Under the pieces are notes generated by a model, which was not told the origin of the DNA, did no database searches, and worked only from the letters and a program-made list of their open reading frames with translations. From positions 3,749,910 through 3,813,909 of the forward strand of contig NZ_CM000745.1 of NCBI RefSeq assembly GCF_000161455.1: a stretch of DNA of 64,000 bases, in the 5' to 3' direction. This document shows positions 8,527-17,315 of this stretch, in pieces (position 1 is the stretch's first letter; every line of letters begins with the position of its first letter). This stretch comes from Bacillus pseudomycoides DSM 12442 (GTDB lineage Bacteria > Bacillota > Bacilli > Bacillales > Bacillaceae_G). The position numbers were made by a program, and so were the translations under genes.

Positions 8527-9543
8527 TTATCGAGCAGTTTTGAAAAGGTCGATATTATCTAAAGCTTTACCTGTTCCAATTGCTACACAGTCAAGTGGAT
8601 TTTCTGCAACAAGAACTGGCATTTTCGTTTCTTCACTAATTACTTTGTCCAAGTTGCGAAGTAATGCACCGCCTCCTGTTAATACAATTCCACGGTCCAT
8701 AATATCCGCTGCTAATTCAGGTGGCGTTTTTTCTAATGTGTTTTTCACTGATTCTACAATTGCATCTACTGTATCTTTTAACGCATCTGCAATCTCTTCT
8801 GGCTTGATTAATACTGTTTTTGGTAAACCACTTACTAAATCACGGCCACGAATTTCCATTGGCTCAATACCTTCTGGCTCGCCTGCAGAACCGATTTCTA
8901 ATTTTAATGCTTCTGCTGTTCTTTCACCGATCATTAAGTTGTAGCTTTTCTTAATGTATTGAATGATTGAATCGTCCATATCATCACCAGCAACACGAAC
9001 AGATTGACTTGTTACAATCCCGCCTAAAGAAATGATCGCAACTTCTGTTGTTCCGCCGCCAATATCAACAACCATACTACCAGTTGGTTCCCAAACAGGT
9101 AAGTTTGCACCGATTGCTGCTGCAAACGGTTCTTCAATTGGATATGCATCACGCGCACCTGCTTGACGAGTTGCATCGATTACTGCACGTCTTTCTACAG
9201 CAGTAATACCAGATGGCACACATACCATTACATATGGCTTACGAGAGAAAAATCCATTTGATTTTTGCGCTTGTTGAATATAGTATTTCATCATTGTCGC
9301 TGTTGTTTCATAATCAGCGATTACACCATCTTTCATAGGGCGAAGAGCCACTACGTTTCCTGGTGTACGACCAATCATTTGTTTTGCATCGCTACCAACT
9401 GCAACGATTTGTTTCGAATCAGTTTGCAATGCTACAACTGAAGGTTCACGTAAAACTACACCTTTTCCTTTCACGTATACAAGCGTGTTTGCTGTTCCTA
9501 AATCAATTCCAAGATCACGAGTAAAACCACCAAATCCAAACAT
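8527..9543 (-). CDS. mreB: Actin-like rod shape protein MreB
   Basis: 338 aa, starting MFGFGGFTRDLGIDLGTANT. The phosphate-binding motifs of the actin/Hsp70 fold (DLGTANTLVYVKG and VVDIGGGTTEVAI) and the adenosine motif (GIVLTGGGALLRN) are all present. MreB polymers beneath the membrane direct cylindrical wall growth. First gene of mreBCD-minCD. Confidence 0.98.
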   Translation of the reverse strand: MFGFGGFTRDLGIDLGTANTLVYVKGKGVVLREPSVVALQTDSKQIVAVGSDAKQMIGRTPGNVVALRPMKDGVIADYETTATMMKYYIQQAQKSNGFFSRKPYVMVCVPSGITAVERRAVIDATRQAGARDAYPIEEPFAAAIGANLPVWEPTGSMVVDIGGGTTEVAIISLGGIVTSQSVRVAGDDMDDSIIQYIKKSYNLMIGERTAEALKLEIGSAGEPEGIEPMEIRGRDLVSGLPKTVLIKPEEIADALKDTVDAIVESVKNTLEKTPPELAADIMDRGIVLTGGGALLRNLDKVISEETKMPVLVAENPLDCVAIGTGKALDNIDLFKTAR

Positions 9544-9702
9544 ATCATCTATCTTCCTTTCTCATTTTCACGGACTCATTTTCTTACTTTATATTTATAA
9601 TAAAACAGTACGTTTTTATATTTTCTATCCTTTATTGTAAGCGAATGCCTACAAAAAACTCATAAATCACATTATAAAACAAAATAGGTAAAAAGAATAG
9701 TC

Positions 9703-10380
9703 TTAAATATGACCTTTTTCTTTTAAACTCACGAATTTATGGTCGCCTATAATAATGTGATCAAGGACTTCAATTCCAATGATCCTTCCACATTCTACCA
9801 ATCGTTTTGTCACTTCAATATCTTCCCGACTCGGCGTAGGATCTCCTGAAGGGTGGTTATGCAGACATATAATAGAGGCTGCTGCGCGACGAAAAGCTTC
9901 TTTGAAAACCTCGCGAGGATGCACAATTGAGGCATTTAAACTCCCAATAAACACAGTCTGCCGATGCATAACTTGATTTTTCGTATTCAAGTATAAACAG
10001 ACAAAGTGCTCTTGTTGTAAAAAACGCATCTCTTCCATCATATAACTAGCACAATCTTCTGGACTCCGAATACTATATCGATTTTGGTACTCTAAACGCA
10101 CCATCCTTCTCCCTAGTTCAAAAGCAGCGATTAACTGAGAGGCCTTTGCTATTCCTACACCATGAATACTCGTCATCTCTTCTATTGTAGCATCTTTTAA
10201 CATTCGTAATCCGTCAAAATGATATAAAATTTGATCCGCTAATGTTAGAACTGATTCTTCTTTAGAACCAGTTCTAAGTAGCACTGCGAGAAGTTCCCGA
10301 TTCGATAAACTGCTTGCTCCTTCTACTAATAAACGCTCCCGTGGTTGTTCTTCTTTCAAAACATCACGAATACCGTTCAT
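9703..10380 (-). CDS. radC: RadC/YsxA family JAB1/MPN-domain protein
   Basis: 225 aa. An N-terminal helix-hairpin-helix-like region (about 1-95) is followed by a JAB/MPN+ domain with the complete JAMM zinc motif: His174, His176, Ser184 and Asp187 within LHNHPSGDPTPSREDIEV. Once linked to DNA repair, but that role is not established; the biochemical function is unknown. Conserved between maf and mreB in Bacillus. Confidence 0.93.
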   Translation of the reverse strand: MNGIRDVLKEEQPRERLLVEGASSLSNRELLAVLLRTGSKEESVLTLADQILYHFDGLRMLKDATIEEMTSIHGVGIAKASQLIAAFELGRRMVRLEYQNRYSIRSPEDCASYMMEEMRFLQQEHFVCLYLNTKNQVMHRQTVFIGSLNASIVHPREVFKEAFRRAAASIICLHNHPSGDPTPSREDIEVTKRLVECGRIIGIEVLDHIIIGDHKFVSLKEKGHI

Positions 10381-10411
10381 ATTTTCACTCCTTTTTCAAT
10401 TTTTCGCAAAG

Positions 10412-10438
10412 AAAACCCCATGCAATTTTACGCATGGG
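10412..10438 (-). terminator. Terminator overlapping the maf 3' end
   Basis: Stem CCCATGC / GCATGGG followed by GTTTTC in the minus direction; the maf stop codon lies inside the loop region. Confidence 0.7.
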
Positions 10439-11003
10439 ATGCATCATTATCGAACTGTTTTAATTCACGAACAAGTCGTGCAATTGGTAATCCCACTACA
10501 CTGTAGTAATCTCCCTGAATATGTTGAACAAAGATAGAACCTTTTCCTTGAATACCGTAACTTCCAGCCTTATCAAGTGGTTCTTTCGTCGCAATATACG
10601 CATCAACCTCTTCTTCTGTTAACTCCCAAAACGTAACTTCTGTACGTTCGTAGAAAGTTACTGTTTTTTCTTTTGAAATGAGCGCAACGCCTGTATATAC
10701 TTCATGTGTTTTTCCTGATAATAGTTGCAGTATTTCTTTCGCTTCCGCTTCATCTTTAGGCTTTCCAAGAATACGCGATTCATATGTAACAATTGTATCT
10801 GCACCTAATACCACACTATCTTCTTGATTTTCTACTACAGCAGACGCTTTTTGCAAAGCAAGTGACATCACAATATCAGCGGGCGATGAATACGCACCGA
10901 TTGTTTCTTCTATTTCACTCACAACAATTTCAAATGGTACACCCGCTAGTTCAAGTAATTCCTTCCGGCGCGGTGACCCAGATGCTAAAATAAGTTTTTT
11001 CAT
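10428..11003 (-). CDS. maf: Maf-family nucleotide pyrophosphatase / septum formation inhibitor
   Basis: 191 aa from the ATG at 11003 (MKKLILASGSPRRKELL), preceded by AAAGGAG; an in-frame ATG 18 codons upstream lacks a ribosome binding site. Has the Maf signature ASGSPRR and the conserved VVLGADTIV and KPKDEAEA blocks. Maf proteins hydrolyse non-canonical nucleoside triphosphates (dTTP/UTP and modified forms) and, when overproduced, block septation in B. subtilis. Confidence 0.95.
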   Translation of the reverse strand: MKKLILASGSPRRKELLELAGVPFEIVVSEIEETIGAYSSPADIVMSLALQKASAVVENQEDSVVLGADTIVTYESRILGKPKDEAEAKEILQLLSGKTHEVYTGVALISKEKTVTFYERTEVTFWELTEEEVDAYIATKEPLDKAGSYGIQGKGSIFVQHIQGDYYSVVGLPIARLVRELKQFDNDASHA

Positions 11004-11078
11004 ATATGCTCCTTTCTTACATAAAGCAGAAAAATATAGCTTGATCGTATCAAACAAATACCTTTCCTACAAATTGCA

Positions 11079-11112
11079 AAAACATCATTTTCTTTTTAAG
11101 AAATGATGTTTT
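11079..11112 (-). terminator. Hairpin terminator between spoIIB and maf
   Basis: AAAACATCATTTxCTT inverted repeat with a T run in the minus direction. With the 11162-11185 hairpin it forms a double terminator downstream of spoIIB. Confidence 0.75.
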
Positions 11113-11161
11113 ATCACTATAAGGTGAAAACATTTCTATAGCTATATAATTCAAAAGAAAA

Positions 11162-11185
11162 GAAAGAAGTATGCATACTTCTTTC
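11162..11185 (-). terminator. Palindromic terminator after spoIIB
   Basis: Perfect palindrome AAGAAGTATGCATACTTCTT followed by TTTCTTTTCTTTT in the minus direction, 16 nt past the spoIIB stop. Confidence 0.7.
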
Positions 11186-11201
11186 CTCTTATTCCATTAT
11201 C

Positions 11202-12161
11202 CTACTCTTTGGCTTTTTGCGAAACCACTTTTTCATAAGAAAGCAAACCATCAATGATAACTTGATTCAATTTAGCTACTGCTTCTTTATCAGTCTTTCC
11301 TTCTTTTATTGTTTGCACAGCTACTGATGCATACGTATATATTTTTTTTACATCCTCACGCTTAATTGATTTCCCCTCTTTTTCAATTGCCTTCCATTCC
11401 TTTTCAATCGCTTCTATTTCTTTTGAATTACTTTTACTTCCAGGTTGTATACTAGTCGCGTATTTTACAAAATGGACGTATAAGAGTTGTAACTTACTTA
11501 ACAATGGACCAGATTCTTTATCGCTTTTCAGCAATGCCCGATCTGTAATTTCCCATTTCTTTTTCAAAACTGATACGCCATCTTTCTTATATTGTCCGAT
11601 TAATTTATCTAACGATTGCTCATCACTAGCAATTCCAACTACAAGTGAATACTTATCATCAGTCGGTTTAATCGCTGCTATGCCCCCATTGTCTTTCCAT
11701 TCCTGAGTAGCTGCCTGTCCTTTTTCTTCAGAAGAATAGAGACCTCCCTGAACGAAATATAAAGTGATTGGTTCTAAAGCAGCTGCATTCCCCACCTTTT
11801 GTTTTTCTTCTTTTTTCTCCCCAGCTGTTACTTCTTTTTGCTCTGCTCCATTATTCTTTTCTCCACTTGTTATCGTAGCTTCCCGAACTGTACCTTGTCC
11901 CGTTAACAAGTGAAGCATTCCCATCCCTAATACTGTGCCAATGATAACCGCAGTAGCAACTGTAAAAATAAGCACATTATTCCATTTCTTTCGGTGCTGC
12001 CGGATAGATGGTAACTTGTTTTTTTGAAAGGGCACTACATTTTGCGACGTTTCACTATCAACTACCATCCAATCAAATTCTTCCTTTTCTTTCTGCTTTT
12101 CTTCATACTTTGCTTCCGTTCCGTTTACTTTAACCGAGATTGTTCGTGATTGCTTGTCCAT
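11202..12161 (-). CDS. spoIIB: Stage II sporulation protein SpoIIB (SPOR domain)
   Basis: 319 aa from the ATG at 12161; a GTG five codons upstream is less likely because its ribosome binding site would touch it. Charged cytoplasmic N-terminus (about 1-70), one membrane segment (about 76-98), a Lys/Glu-rich linker, then a SPOR-like domain (about 130-200, beginning ITLYFVQGG) that should bind denuded septal peptidoglycan. SpoIIB helps localise the engulfment machinery (SpoIIDMP) to the sporulation septum. Its place next to maf supports the call; sequence conservation in this family is low. Confidence 0.85.
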   Translation of the reverse strand: MDKQSRTISVKVNGTEAKYEEKQKEKEEFDWMVVDSETSQNVVPFQKNKLPSIRQHRKKWNNVLIFTVATAVIIGTVLGMGMLHLLTGQGTVREATITSGEKNNGAEQKEVTAGEKKEEKQKVGNAAALEPITLYFVQGGLYSSEEKGQAATQEWKDNGGIAAIKPTDDKYSLVVGIASDEQSLDKLIGQYKKDGVSVLKKKWEITDRALLKSDKESGPLLSKLQLLYVHFVKYATSIQPGSKSNSKEIEAIEKEWKAIEKEGKSIKREDVKKIYTYASVAVQTIKEGKTDKEAVAKLNQVIIDGLLSYEKVVSQKAKE

Positions 12162-12267
12162 ACCCTCACACCTCACCTCTTATCATTGTCCGCATCATAT
12201 CATATTCACTTCACAAAAAAACGAGATATCTGTCGGAGGGATTCGTCAAATTTTCCCATATAGTTAT

Positions 12268-12427
12268 CTTATCCCGCATTAATAGGCAGTAATATCCCCC
12301 ACCTCAAAATTGCGGATAAAAATTATGAAGGTTGCTAGGGGATAAACTGCCCCTAAAAGCCCGATTGGTGAAGGCTAACCATCAGTGGGAAATAAAAAAA
12401 CCTCCACTGATGGAAGTTTCACTTTAT
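12268..12427 (+). repeat. bcr1-type repeat element, copy 1
   Basis: About 160 bp between spoIIB and folC. It begins CTTATCCCGC and ends GGAAGTTTCACTTTAT, with the internal core AAAAGCCCGATTGGTGA shared with the inverted copy at 30395-30534. These ends and the TTTAT-like target duplication match what I recall of bcr1, a non-autonomous mobile repeat of the B. cereus group. The left TTTAT is imperfect (CTTAT). The rest of the 12162-12483 gap holds only the folC terminator. Confidence 0.85.
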
Positions 12428-12456
12428 ATGTATGTATTTGACTGCATTTGTAGAAC

Positions 12457-12494
12457 AAAAAACTAGGGCAGCAAGTTGCTGTCCTAGTTTTTTT
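12457..12494 (-). terminator. Terminator of folC
   Basis: AAAAAACTAGGxCAGC / GCTGxCCTAGTTTTTT hairpin overlapping the end of folC, with T runs on both strands. Confidence 0.85.
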
Positions 12495-13794
12495 CACGAA
12501 TGTATTTTCTAACTTCTGAAATAAAGTAAAGAGAGCCTGTTATGATGAAAACATCATTTTCTTGGAGGTTGTTCATTTTCGCATCAATAGCTTCTTTCCA
12601 ATTCTCAAAAACTTGTTTTGTTTCCTTACGTGAGTAAGCTGCAAGCTCCTCAGCAGAAATCGCACGATCAAATGTGAATGTTGTAAAAGTCATTTCATCT
12701 GCAATTGTTTCTAATTGCCCTACCATATTGTCTAGCTGTTTATCACCTAAAGCGGTAAATAAAACAAGGATGTTTTTATCGTTATAATGAGCCTTTACTG
12801 TTTTCACAAGGCTTGCAATTCCTTCTGGATTATGAGCTCCATCTATAATTACGTCCGGATTGCTTTGCAGTCGTTCAAATCGGCCAATCCAATATGCTTC
12901 ACTTAATCCTACGCCAATATGCTCTTCCTCCATTAAGAATGATAGGTATGTTTTAAGATACATAATCCCCATCAACGCCAATGCTGCATTTCCGACTTGA
13001 TGACTTCCTTTCATCGAAATCTGAACTTCCTCAAATGAAGCAAACGGGCAAGAAAAATCAAAATGCTCTCCATCTTCATCGGAACGCCGATGAACAGCTG
13101 TAAATTGCTTTCCAAACTCATATAGATTTGCATTCTTTTCCTGAGCAATCTTTTGGATAACCTCAAGTGCTTCTTCATCCTGCACACCAGTAATAACGGG
13201 AACTCCTGATTTAATAATTCCTGCTTTTTCGTACGCAATTTCAGCTAATGTATTCCCTAAAATATGCATATGATCATGGCCGATATTTGTAATCATTGTA
13301 AGAACTGGATGAACTACATTTGTAGAATCAAAACGACCACCAAGCCCTGTTTCAAACAAGACGATGTCACAGAAGTTTATTTTACCAAAATAGCAGATTG
13401 CCATTACTGTAATAATTTCAAACTCCGTTGCTTCTCCTAAATCTGTTTCATCTAATTTTTCAACAACCGGTTTTACCATATTTACAAGCTCAGTAATTTC
13501 TTTATCTGCAATCGGTGTACCGTTAACACTAATTCGCTCATTAAATGTTTCAATGTATGGAGACGTAAATGTACCAACTTTATATTTTCCCGCCTCTAGC
13601 ATATAACGCATATATGTTAAAGTTGAACCTTTTCCATTTGTTCCTGCAAGATGAACGCATTTTATGTGACGTTCAGGATTTCCAAGCTCCCCTAGCATCC
13701 ACTGCATTCTCTCTAATCCTGGTTTAATTCCAAACTTTAATCGGCTATGAATCCAATCTATCGCTTCTTCGTATGTATGTACCACGCTTGCCAT
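12484..13794 (-). CDS. folC: Bifunctional folylpolyglutamate / dihydrofolate synthase FolC
   Basis: 436 aa. Mur-ligase-type fold with P-loop GTNGKGST (about residues 49-56), the FERISVNG and GLGGRFDSTN blocks and the C-terminal DGAHNPEG motif. It adds glutamate to folates, retaining them in the cell. The ATG at 13794 stands very close to AAGGGG; a GTG three codons in is an alternative start. In B. subtilis comC lies between folC and spoIIB; here that gap holds only a bcr1 element. Confidence 0.95.
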   Translation of the reverse strand: MASVVHTYEEAIDWIHSRLKFGIKPGLERMQWMLGELGNPERHIKCVHLAGTNGKGSTLTYMRYMLEAGKYKVGTFTSPYIETFNERISVNGTPIADKEITELVNMVKPVVEKLDETDLGEATEFEIITVMAICYFGKINFCDIVLFETGLGGRFDSTNVVHPVLTMITNIGHDHMHILGNTLAEIAYEKAGIIKSGVPVITGVQDEEALEVIQKIAQEKNANLYEFGKQFTAVHRRSDEDGEHFDFSCPFASFEEVQISMKGSHQVGNAALALMGIMYLKTYLSFLMEEEHIGVGLSEAYWIGRFERLQSNPDVIIDGAHNPEGIASLVKTVKAHYNDKNILVLFTALGDKQLDNMVGQLETIADEMTFTTFTFDRAISAEELAAYSRKETKQVFENWKEAIDAKMNNLQENDVFIITGSLYFISEVRKYIREKN

Positions 13795-13861
13795 TCCCCT
13801 TTCAAATCAATAAAAAAGAACTAAAACAAAGAATTATTCTAGCTCTATTATACGCAAATAA

Positions 13862-13892
13862 AAGAGACTCACCAATATGGCGAGTCTCTTTC
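13862..13892 (-). terminator. Terminator of valS
   Basis: AAAGAGACTC / GAGTCTCTTT hairpin just downstream of the valS stop. Confidence 0.85.
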
Positions 13893-13900
13893 GAATGACT

Positions 13901-16546
13901 TTATTTTTGAAGATCAGCTAGACGTTGACGAACTGCTTCGCGTTTTTCTAGATAATCTTGCTCTTTTGCACGCTCTCCTTCAATAACTGCCGCTGGTGCT
14001 TTTGCTACGAAACCTTGGTTTGCAAGTTTCTTCTGTACACGTTCTACTTCTTTATCGAACTTCTCAAGTTCTTTTTCAAGACGCGCTTTCTCTTCATCAA
14101 GATTGATAAGATCAGCTAACGGTAAGAATAACTCTGCACCTGATACGATTGCAGTCATCGCTTTTTCTGGCGCTTGTAAATCAGTCTTAATTGTTAATTC
14201 ACTTGGATTACAGAAACGCTCAATGTAAGAGCTATTTTTCATAAGCTGTGCTAGTACTGCTTCGTCTTTTGCTTTAATTTGCATTTGAACTTTTTTGCTC
14301 ATTGGCGTATTTACTTCAGCACGAATGTTTCGAACAGAGCGAATGATATCAACTAGAAGGTGCATTTCTGCTGCCGCTTCTTTATCTTGTAAATCTTCGC
14401 GAACTGTCGGCCATGCTGCTACTGTAATAGATTCACCTTCATGCGGTAAGTGTTGCCAAATCTTCTCTGTTACGAATGGCATGAATGGGTGTAGTAGACG
14501 CATCGTTTGGTCTAGTACGTATGCTAGAATTGAACGAGTTGTTTTCTTAGCCACTTCATCTTCACCATATAATGGAAGTTTCGCCATTTCAATATACCAA
14601 TCACAGAAATCATCCCAAATGAAGTTGTATAATGAACGGCCAGCTTCACCGAACTCATATTTATCCATGTTACGTGTTACACTTTCAATCGTTTCATTTA
14701 AGCGGGTTAAAATCCACTTATCTGCAACTGATTTTTCACCAGTTAAATCGATATCTTCATATTTCATGTCATCCATGTTCATTAATACGAAACGGGATGC
14801 ATTCCAAATTTTATTAATGAAGTTCCAAGTAGATTCTACTTTCTCCATGCTGAAGCGTAAATCTTGTCCTGGTGCACTTCCTGTTGATAAGAAGAAGCGC
14901 ATTGCATCTGCACCGTACTTATCAATAACATCCATTGGATCAATACCGTTACCAAGAGATTTACTCATTTTACGTCCTTGCTCATCACGAACTAAACCGT
15001 GAATTAATACGTCTTTAAATGGGCGCTCTCCTGTAAACTCTAAACCTTGGAAAATCATACGAGATACCCAGAAGAAGATGATATCATAACCAGTTACTAG
15101 AGCATCTGTTGAATAGTAACGTTTGAAGTCTTCTGCATCTTCATTCGGCCAACCAAGTGTTGAGAATGGCCATAACGCTGAGCTAAACCATGTATCAAGT
15201 ACGTCGTTATCTTGATTCCAGTTTTCAATATCTGCTGGTGCTTCCGTACCTACGTATACTTCACCAGTTTCTTTATGATACCAAGCTGGAATGCGGTGTC
15301 CCCACCATAATTGACGAGAAATACACCAGTCGTGAATGTTTTCCATCCAGCGTAAGTATGTGTTCTCGAAACGCTCTGGTACGAACGTTACTTTTTCTTC
15401 TTCTTTTTGTTGAAGTTCTACTGCCTTTTCTGCAAGTGGTCCCATTTTTACGAACCATTGTGTTGATAAGTAAGGCTCAACAACTGCACCGCTACGCTCA
15501 CTATGTCCTACTGAATGCATATGAGGCTCGATTTCTACTAATACGCCAGCATCTTGTAAGTCTTTTACTAACTCTTTACGGCATTCGAAACGATCCATAC
15601 CGTTATACTTACCAGCTTTTTCGTTCATCGTTCCATCTTCGTTCATTACTAAAATACGAGGTAAGTCATGTCGGTTACCTACTTCAAAGTCATTCGGATC
15701 ATGAGCTGGTGTAATTTTCACAACGCCTGTTCCGAAATCTTTTTCTACGTACTCATCAGCAATAATCGGAATTTCACGGCCTACGATTGGAAGTGTAACT
15801 GTTTTTCCGATTAAATGCTTGTAACGATCATCTTCTGGATGAACTGCTACTGCTGTATCGCCAAGCATTGTTTCTGGACGAGTTGTCGCAAGTCGAATGT
15901 GACCAGATCCATCTGTCAATGGGTAGTTCATATGGTAGAATGCACCTTGAATCTCTTTATGAATTACTTCAATATCAGAAAGAGCTGTGCGTGTTGCTGG
16001 ATCCCAGTTAATAATATATTCACCGCGGTAAATTAAACCTTTTTCGTATAATTGAACGAATACTTTATTAACCGCATCAGATAAACCTTCGTCTAATGTA
16101 AAGCGCTCACGAGAGTAATCTAATCCTAAACCAACTTTTCCCCATTGCTGACGAATGTGAGAAGCATATTCTTCTTTCCATTCCCATGCTTTCTCAAGGA
16201 ATTTCTCACGGCCAAGATCGTAACGTGAAATACCTTCTTCACGAAGTTTTCCTTCTACTTTTGCCTGTGTTGCGATACCAGCATGGTCCATTCCTGGAAG
16301 CCATAATACATCGTAACCTTGCATACGCTTTGTACGCGTCAAAATATCTTGAAGCGTCGTATCCCAAGCGTGCCCTAAGTGCAGTTTACCTGTTACGTTT
16401 GGAGGCGGGATTACAATTGTATACGGCTGTTTTTCCGCATCTCCTTTTGCTTCGAAATATTTGCCGTCTAGCCACCATTTATAAAGGCCTTCTTCAACGG
16501 ACATATGATCATATTTAGTCGGTAAATTCTTTTCCGTATTTGACAT
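13901..16546 (-). CDS. valS: Valyl-tRNA synthetase
   Basis: 881 aa, class I synthetase. The HIGH-type motif reads HLGH at residues 56-59 (PPPNVTGKLHLGH) and the KMSKS loop is GRKMSKSLGN. The large CP1 editing domain lies between them, and the C-terminus is the coiled coil typical of ValRS (from about 810 on, with LDEEKARLEKELEKF). It charges tRNA-Val and edits threonine. Expression should be set by the T-box leader directly upstream. An AGGGAGG ribosome binding site precedes the ATG. Confidence 0.99.
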   Translation of the reverse strand: MSNTEKNLPTKYDHMSVEEGLYKWWLDGKYFEAKGDAEKQPYTIVIPPPNVTGKLHLGHAWDTTLQDILTRTKRMQGYDVLWLPGMDHAGIATQAKVEGKLREEGISRYDLGREKFLEKAWEWKEEYASHIRQQWGKVGLGLDYSRERFTLDEGLSDAVNKVFVQLYEKGLIYRGEYIINWDPATRTALSDIEVIHKEIQGAFYHMNYPLTDGSGHIRLATTRPETMLGDTAVAVHPEDDRYKHLIGKTVTLPIVGREIPIIADEYVEKDFGTGVVKITPAHDPNDFEVGNRHDLPRILVMNEDGTMNEKAGKYNGMDRFECRKELVKDLQDAGVLVEIEPHMHSVGHSERSGAVVEPYLSTQWFVKMGPLAEKAVELQQKEEEKVTFVPERFENTYLRWMENIHDWCISRQLWWGHRIPAWYHKETGEVYVGTEAPADIENWNQDNDVLDTWFSSALWPFSTLGWPNEDAEDFKRYYSTDALVTGYDIIFFWVSRMIFQGLEFTGERPFKDVLIHGLVRDEQGRKMSKSLGNGIDPMDVIDKYGADAMRFFLSTGSAPGQDLRFSMEKVESTWNFINKIWNASRFVLMNMDDMKYEDIDLTGEKSVADKWILTRLNETIESVTRNMDKYEFGEAGRSLYNFIWDDFCDWYIEMAKLPLYGEDEVAKKTTRSILAYVLDQTMRLLHPFMPFVTEKIWQHLPHEGESITVAAWPTVREDLQDKEAAAEMHLLVDIIRSVRNIRAEVNTPMSKKVQMQIKAKDEAVLAQLMKNSSYIERFCNPSELTIKTDLQAPEKAMTAIVSGAELFLPLADLINLDEEKARLEKELEKFDKEVERVQKKLANQGFVAKAPAAVIEGERAKEQDYLEKREAVRQRLADLQK

Positions 16547-16563
16547 TATTTTCCCTCCTTAAA

Positions 16564-16810
16564 ATAAAAAATGCCCCTCATCCAAAAAGGACGAGGGACA
16601 TCGTGGTACCACCTTTATTTACAAACAAATTCAAAATTTGCTTATACTCTTAATTTGATAACGGACAGATCCGTCTTTTCCTAATGAGAATGACTCCGTT
16701 CAGAAAAGATGCTCCAGAGCTACCTTCTAACATGACTATCTAGAGAATCTCACAGCTAATAATTCTCCTCTCTGCAGACGTTTAATGTTATACTCTTCCC
16801 CTTCAACGCA
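16564..16810 (-). promoter_or_regulatory. T-box riboswitch (valine) in the valS leader
   Basis: Contains the T-box core GGTGGTACCACG (plus coordinates 16602-16613), then a strong intrinsic terminator with stem TCCCTCGTCC / GGATGAGGGG (16572-16600) and a T run. Stem I carries the AGAGAGG motif and, near its 3' side, AGAAGGTAGCTCTGGAG with a GTA valine codon (complement of 16721-16723) in specifier position. Uncharged tRNA-Val should pair with the specifier and the T-box bulge and favour antitermination. Confidence 0.93.
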
Positions 16811-16984
16811 TTTATATAATTGTTATTTATTATATACAATAGTGTAAAAAACGAAACCATATTCGTCAAGATAAAAATATTTTTCAGCAAGTTTCTACAA
16901 TTAATAAATTCTATTTTGATAAAAACAACATACAATTACCAATCAGCTTAACTAAATTCCCTGTAATATATACACGGAAAATGA

Positions 16985-17035
16985 AGGTATGCAGCACAAG
17001 CACCTTAGGTACTTACCCCGCATACTGTAATATTA
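16985..17035. other. Nested hairpin of unknown role upstream of the 64-aa gene
   Basis: Outer stem GTATGC / GCATAC encloses a 7-bp inner stem AAGCACC / GGTACTT (loop TTA, one wobble). It lies in the gap between the valS leader and the plus-strand small gene and could belong to the 5' UTR of that gene. No terminator T-run follows. I do not recognise a known RNA family. Confidence 0.45.
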
Positions 17036-17093
17036 CCCTTTCATCTTTTAAGGTTCATGTGCAGCAATAGCCTTTCTATACGGAGGAATGATT

Positions 17094-17288
17094 ATGCGAC
17101 GATACCGACGCACCTACAATTTTTCGGCCCCTTCATGGGTTAGAAATTTACAAACGATGTTTGCTGATTTTGCAATTCCCCTTACGATTTTCCAAGGGAT
17201 TCGTACATTACTACTTCCAACTTTCTTAGATTTCATCATCCTTATCATCTTTGTTGTAGCAACGATTCGCTTGCATTTTCAGCCGTAG
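17094..17288 (+). CDS. Small hypothetical membrane protein
   Basis: 64 aa from the second ATG (17094), seven bases after CGGAGG; the ATG at 17088 is only one base from that site. The N-terminus is basic (MRRYRRTYNF), followed by two hydrophobic stretches (about 21-36 and 42-58). No recognised family. It is the only plus-strand gene between valS and ysxE and shares a bidirectional terminator with ysxE. The good ribosome binding site and hydrophobic pattern argue that it is real. Confidence 0.7.
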   Translation: MRRYRRTYNFSAPSWVRNLQTMFADFAIPLTIFQGIRTLLLPTFLDFIILIIFVVATIRLHFQP

Positions 17289-17314
17289 CCTCAAGGACAC
17301 TTGAGACTACGGCT
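17281..17314. terminator. Bidirectional terminator between the 64-aa gene and ysxE
   Basis: Long inverted repeat AGCCGTAGxCTCAAG / CTTGAGxCTACGGCT between two convergent genes, touching both stop codons. Confidence 0.8.
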
Positions 17315-17315
17315 G

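Noticed and set aside
8507..8944. 145-codon plus-strand frame opposite mreB
   Set aside because: Lies wholly antisense to mreB, a well-supported gene; typical shadow frame.
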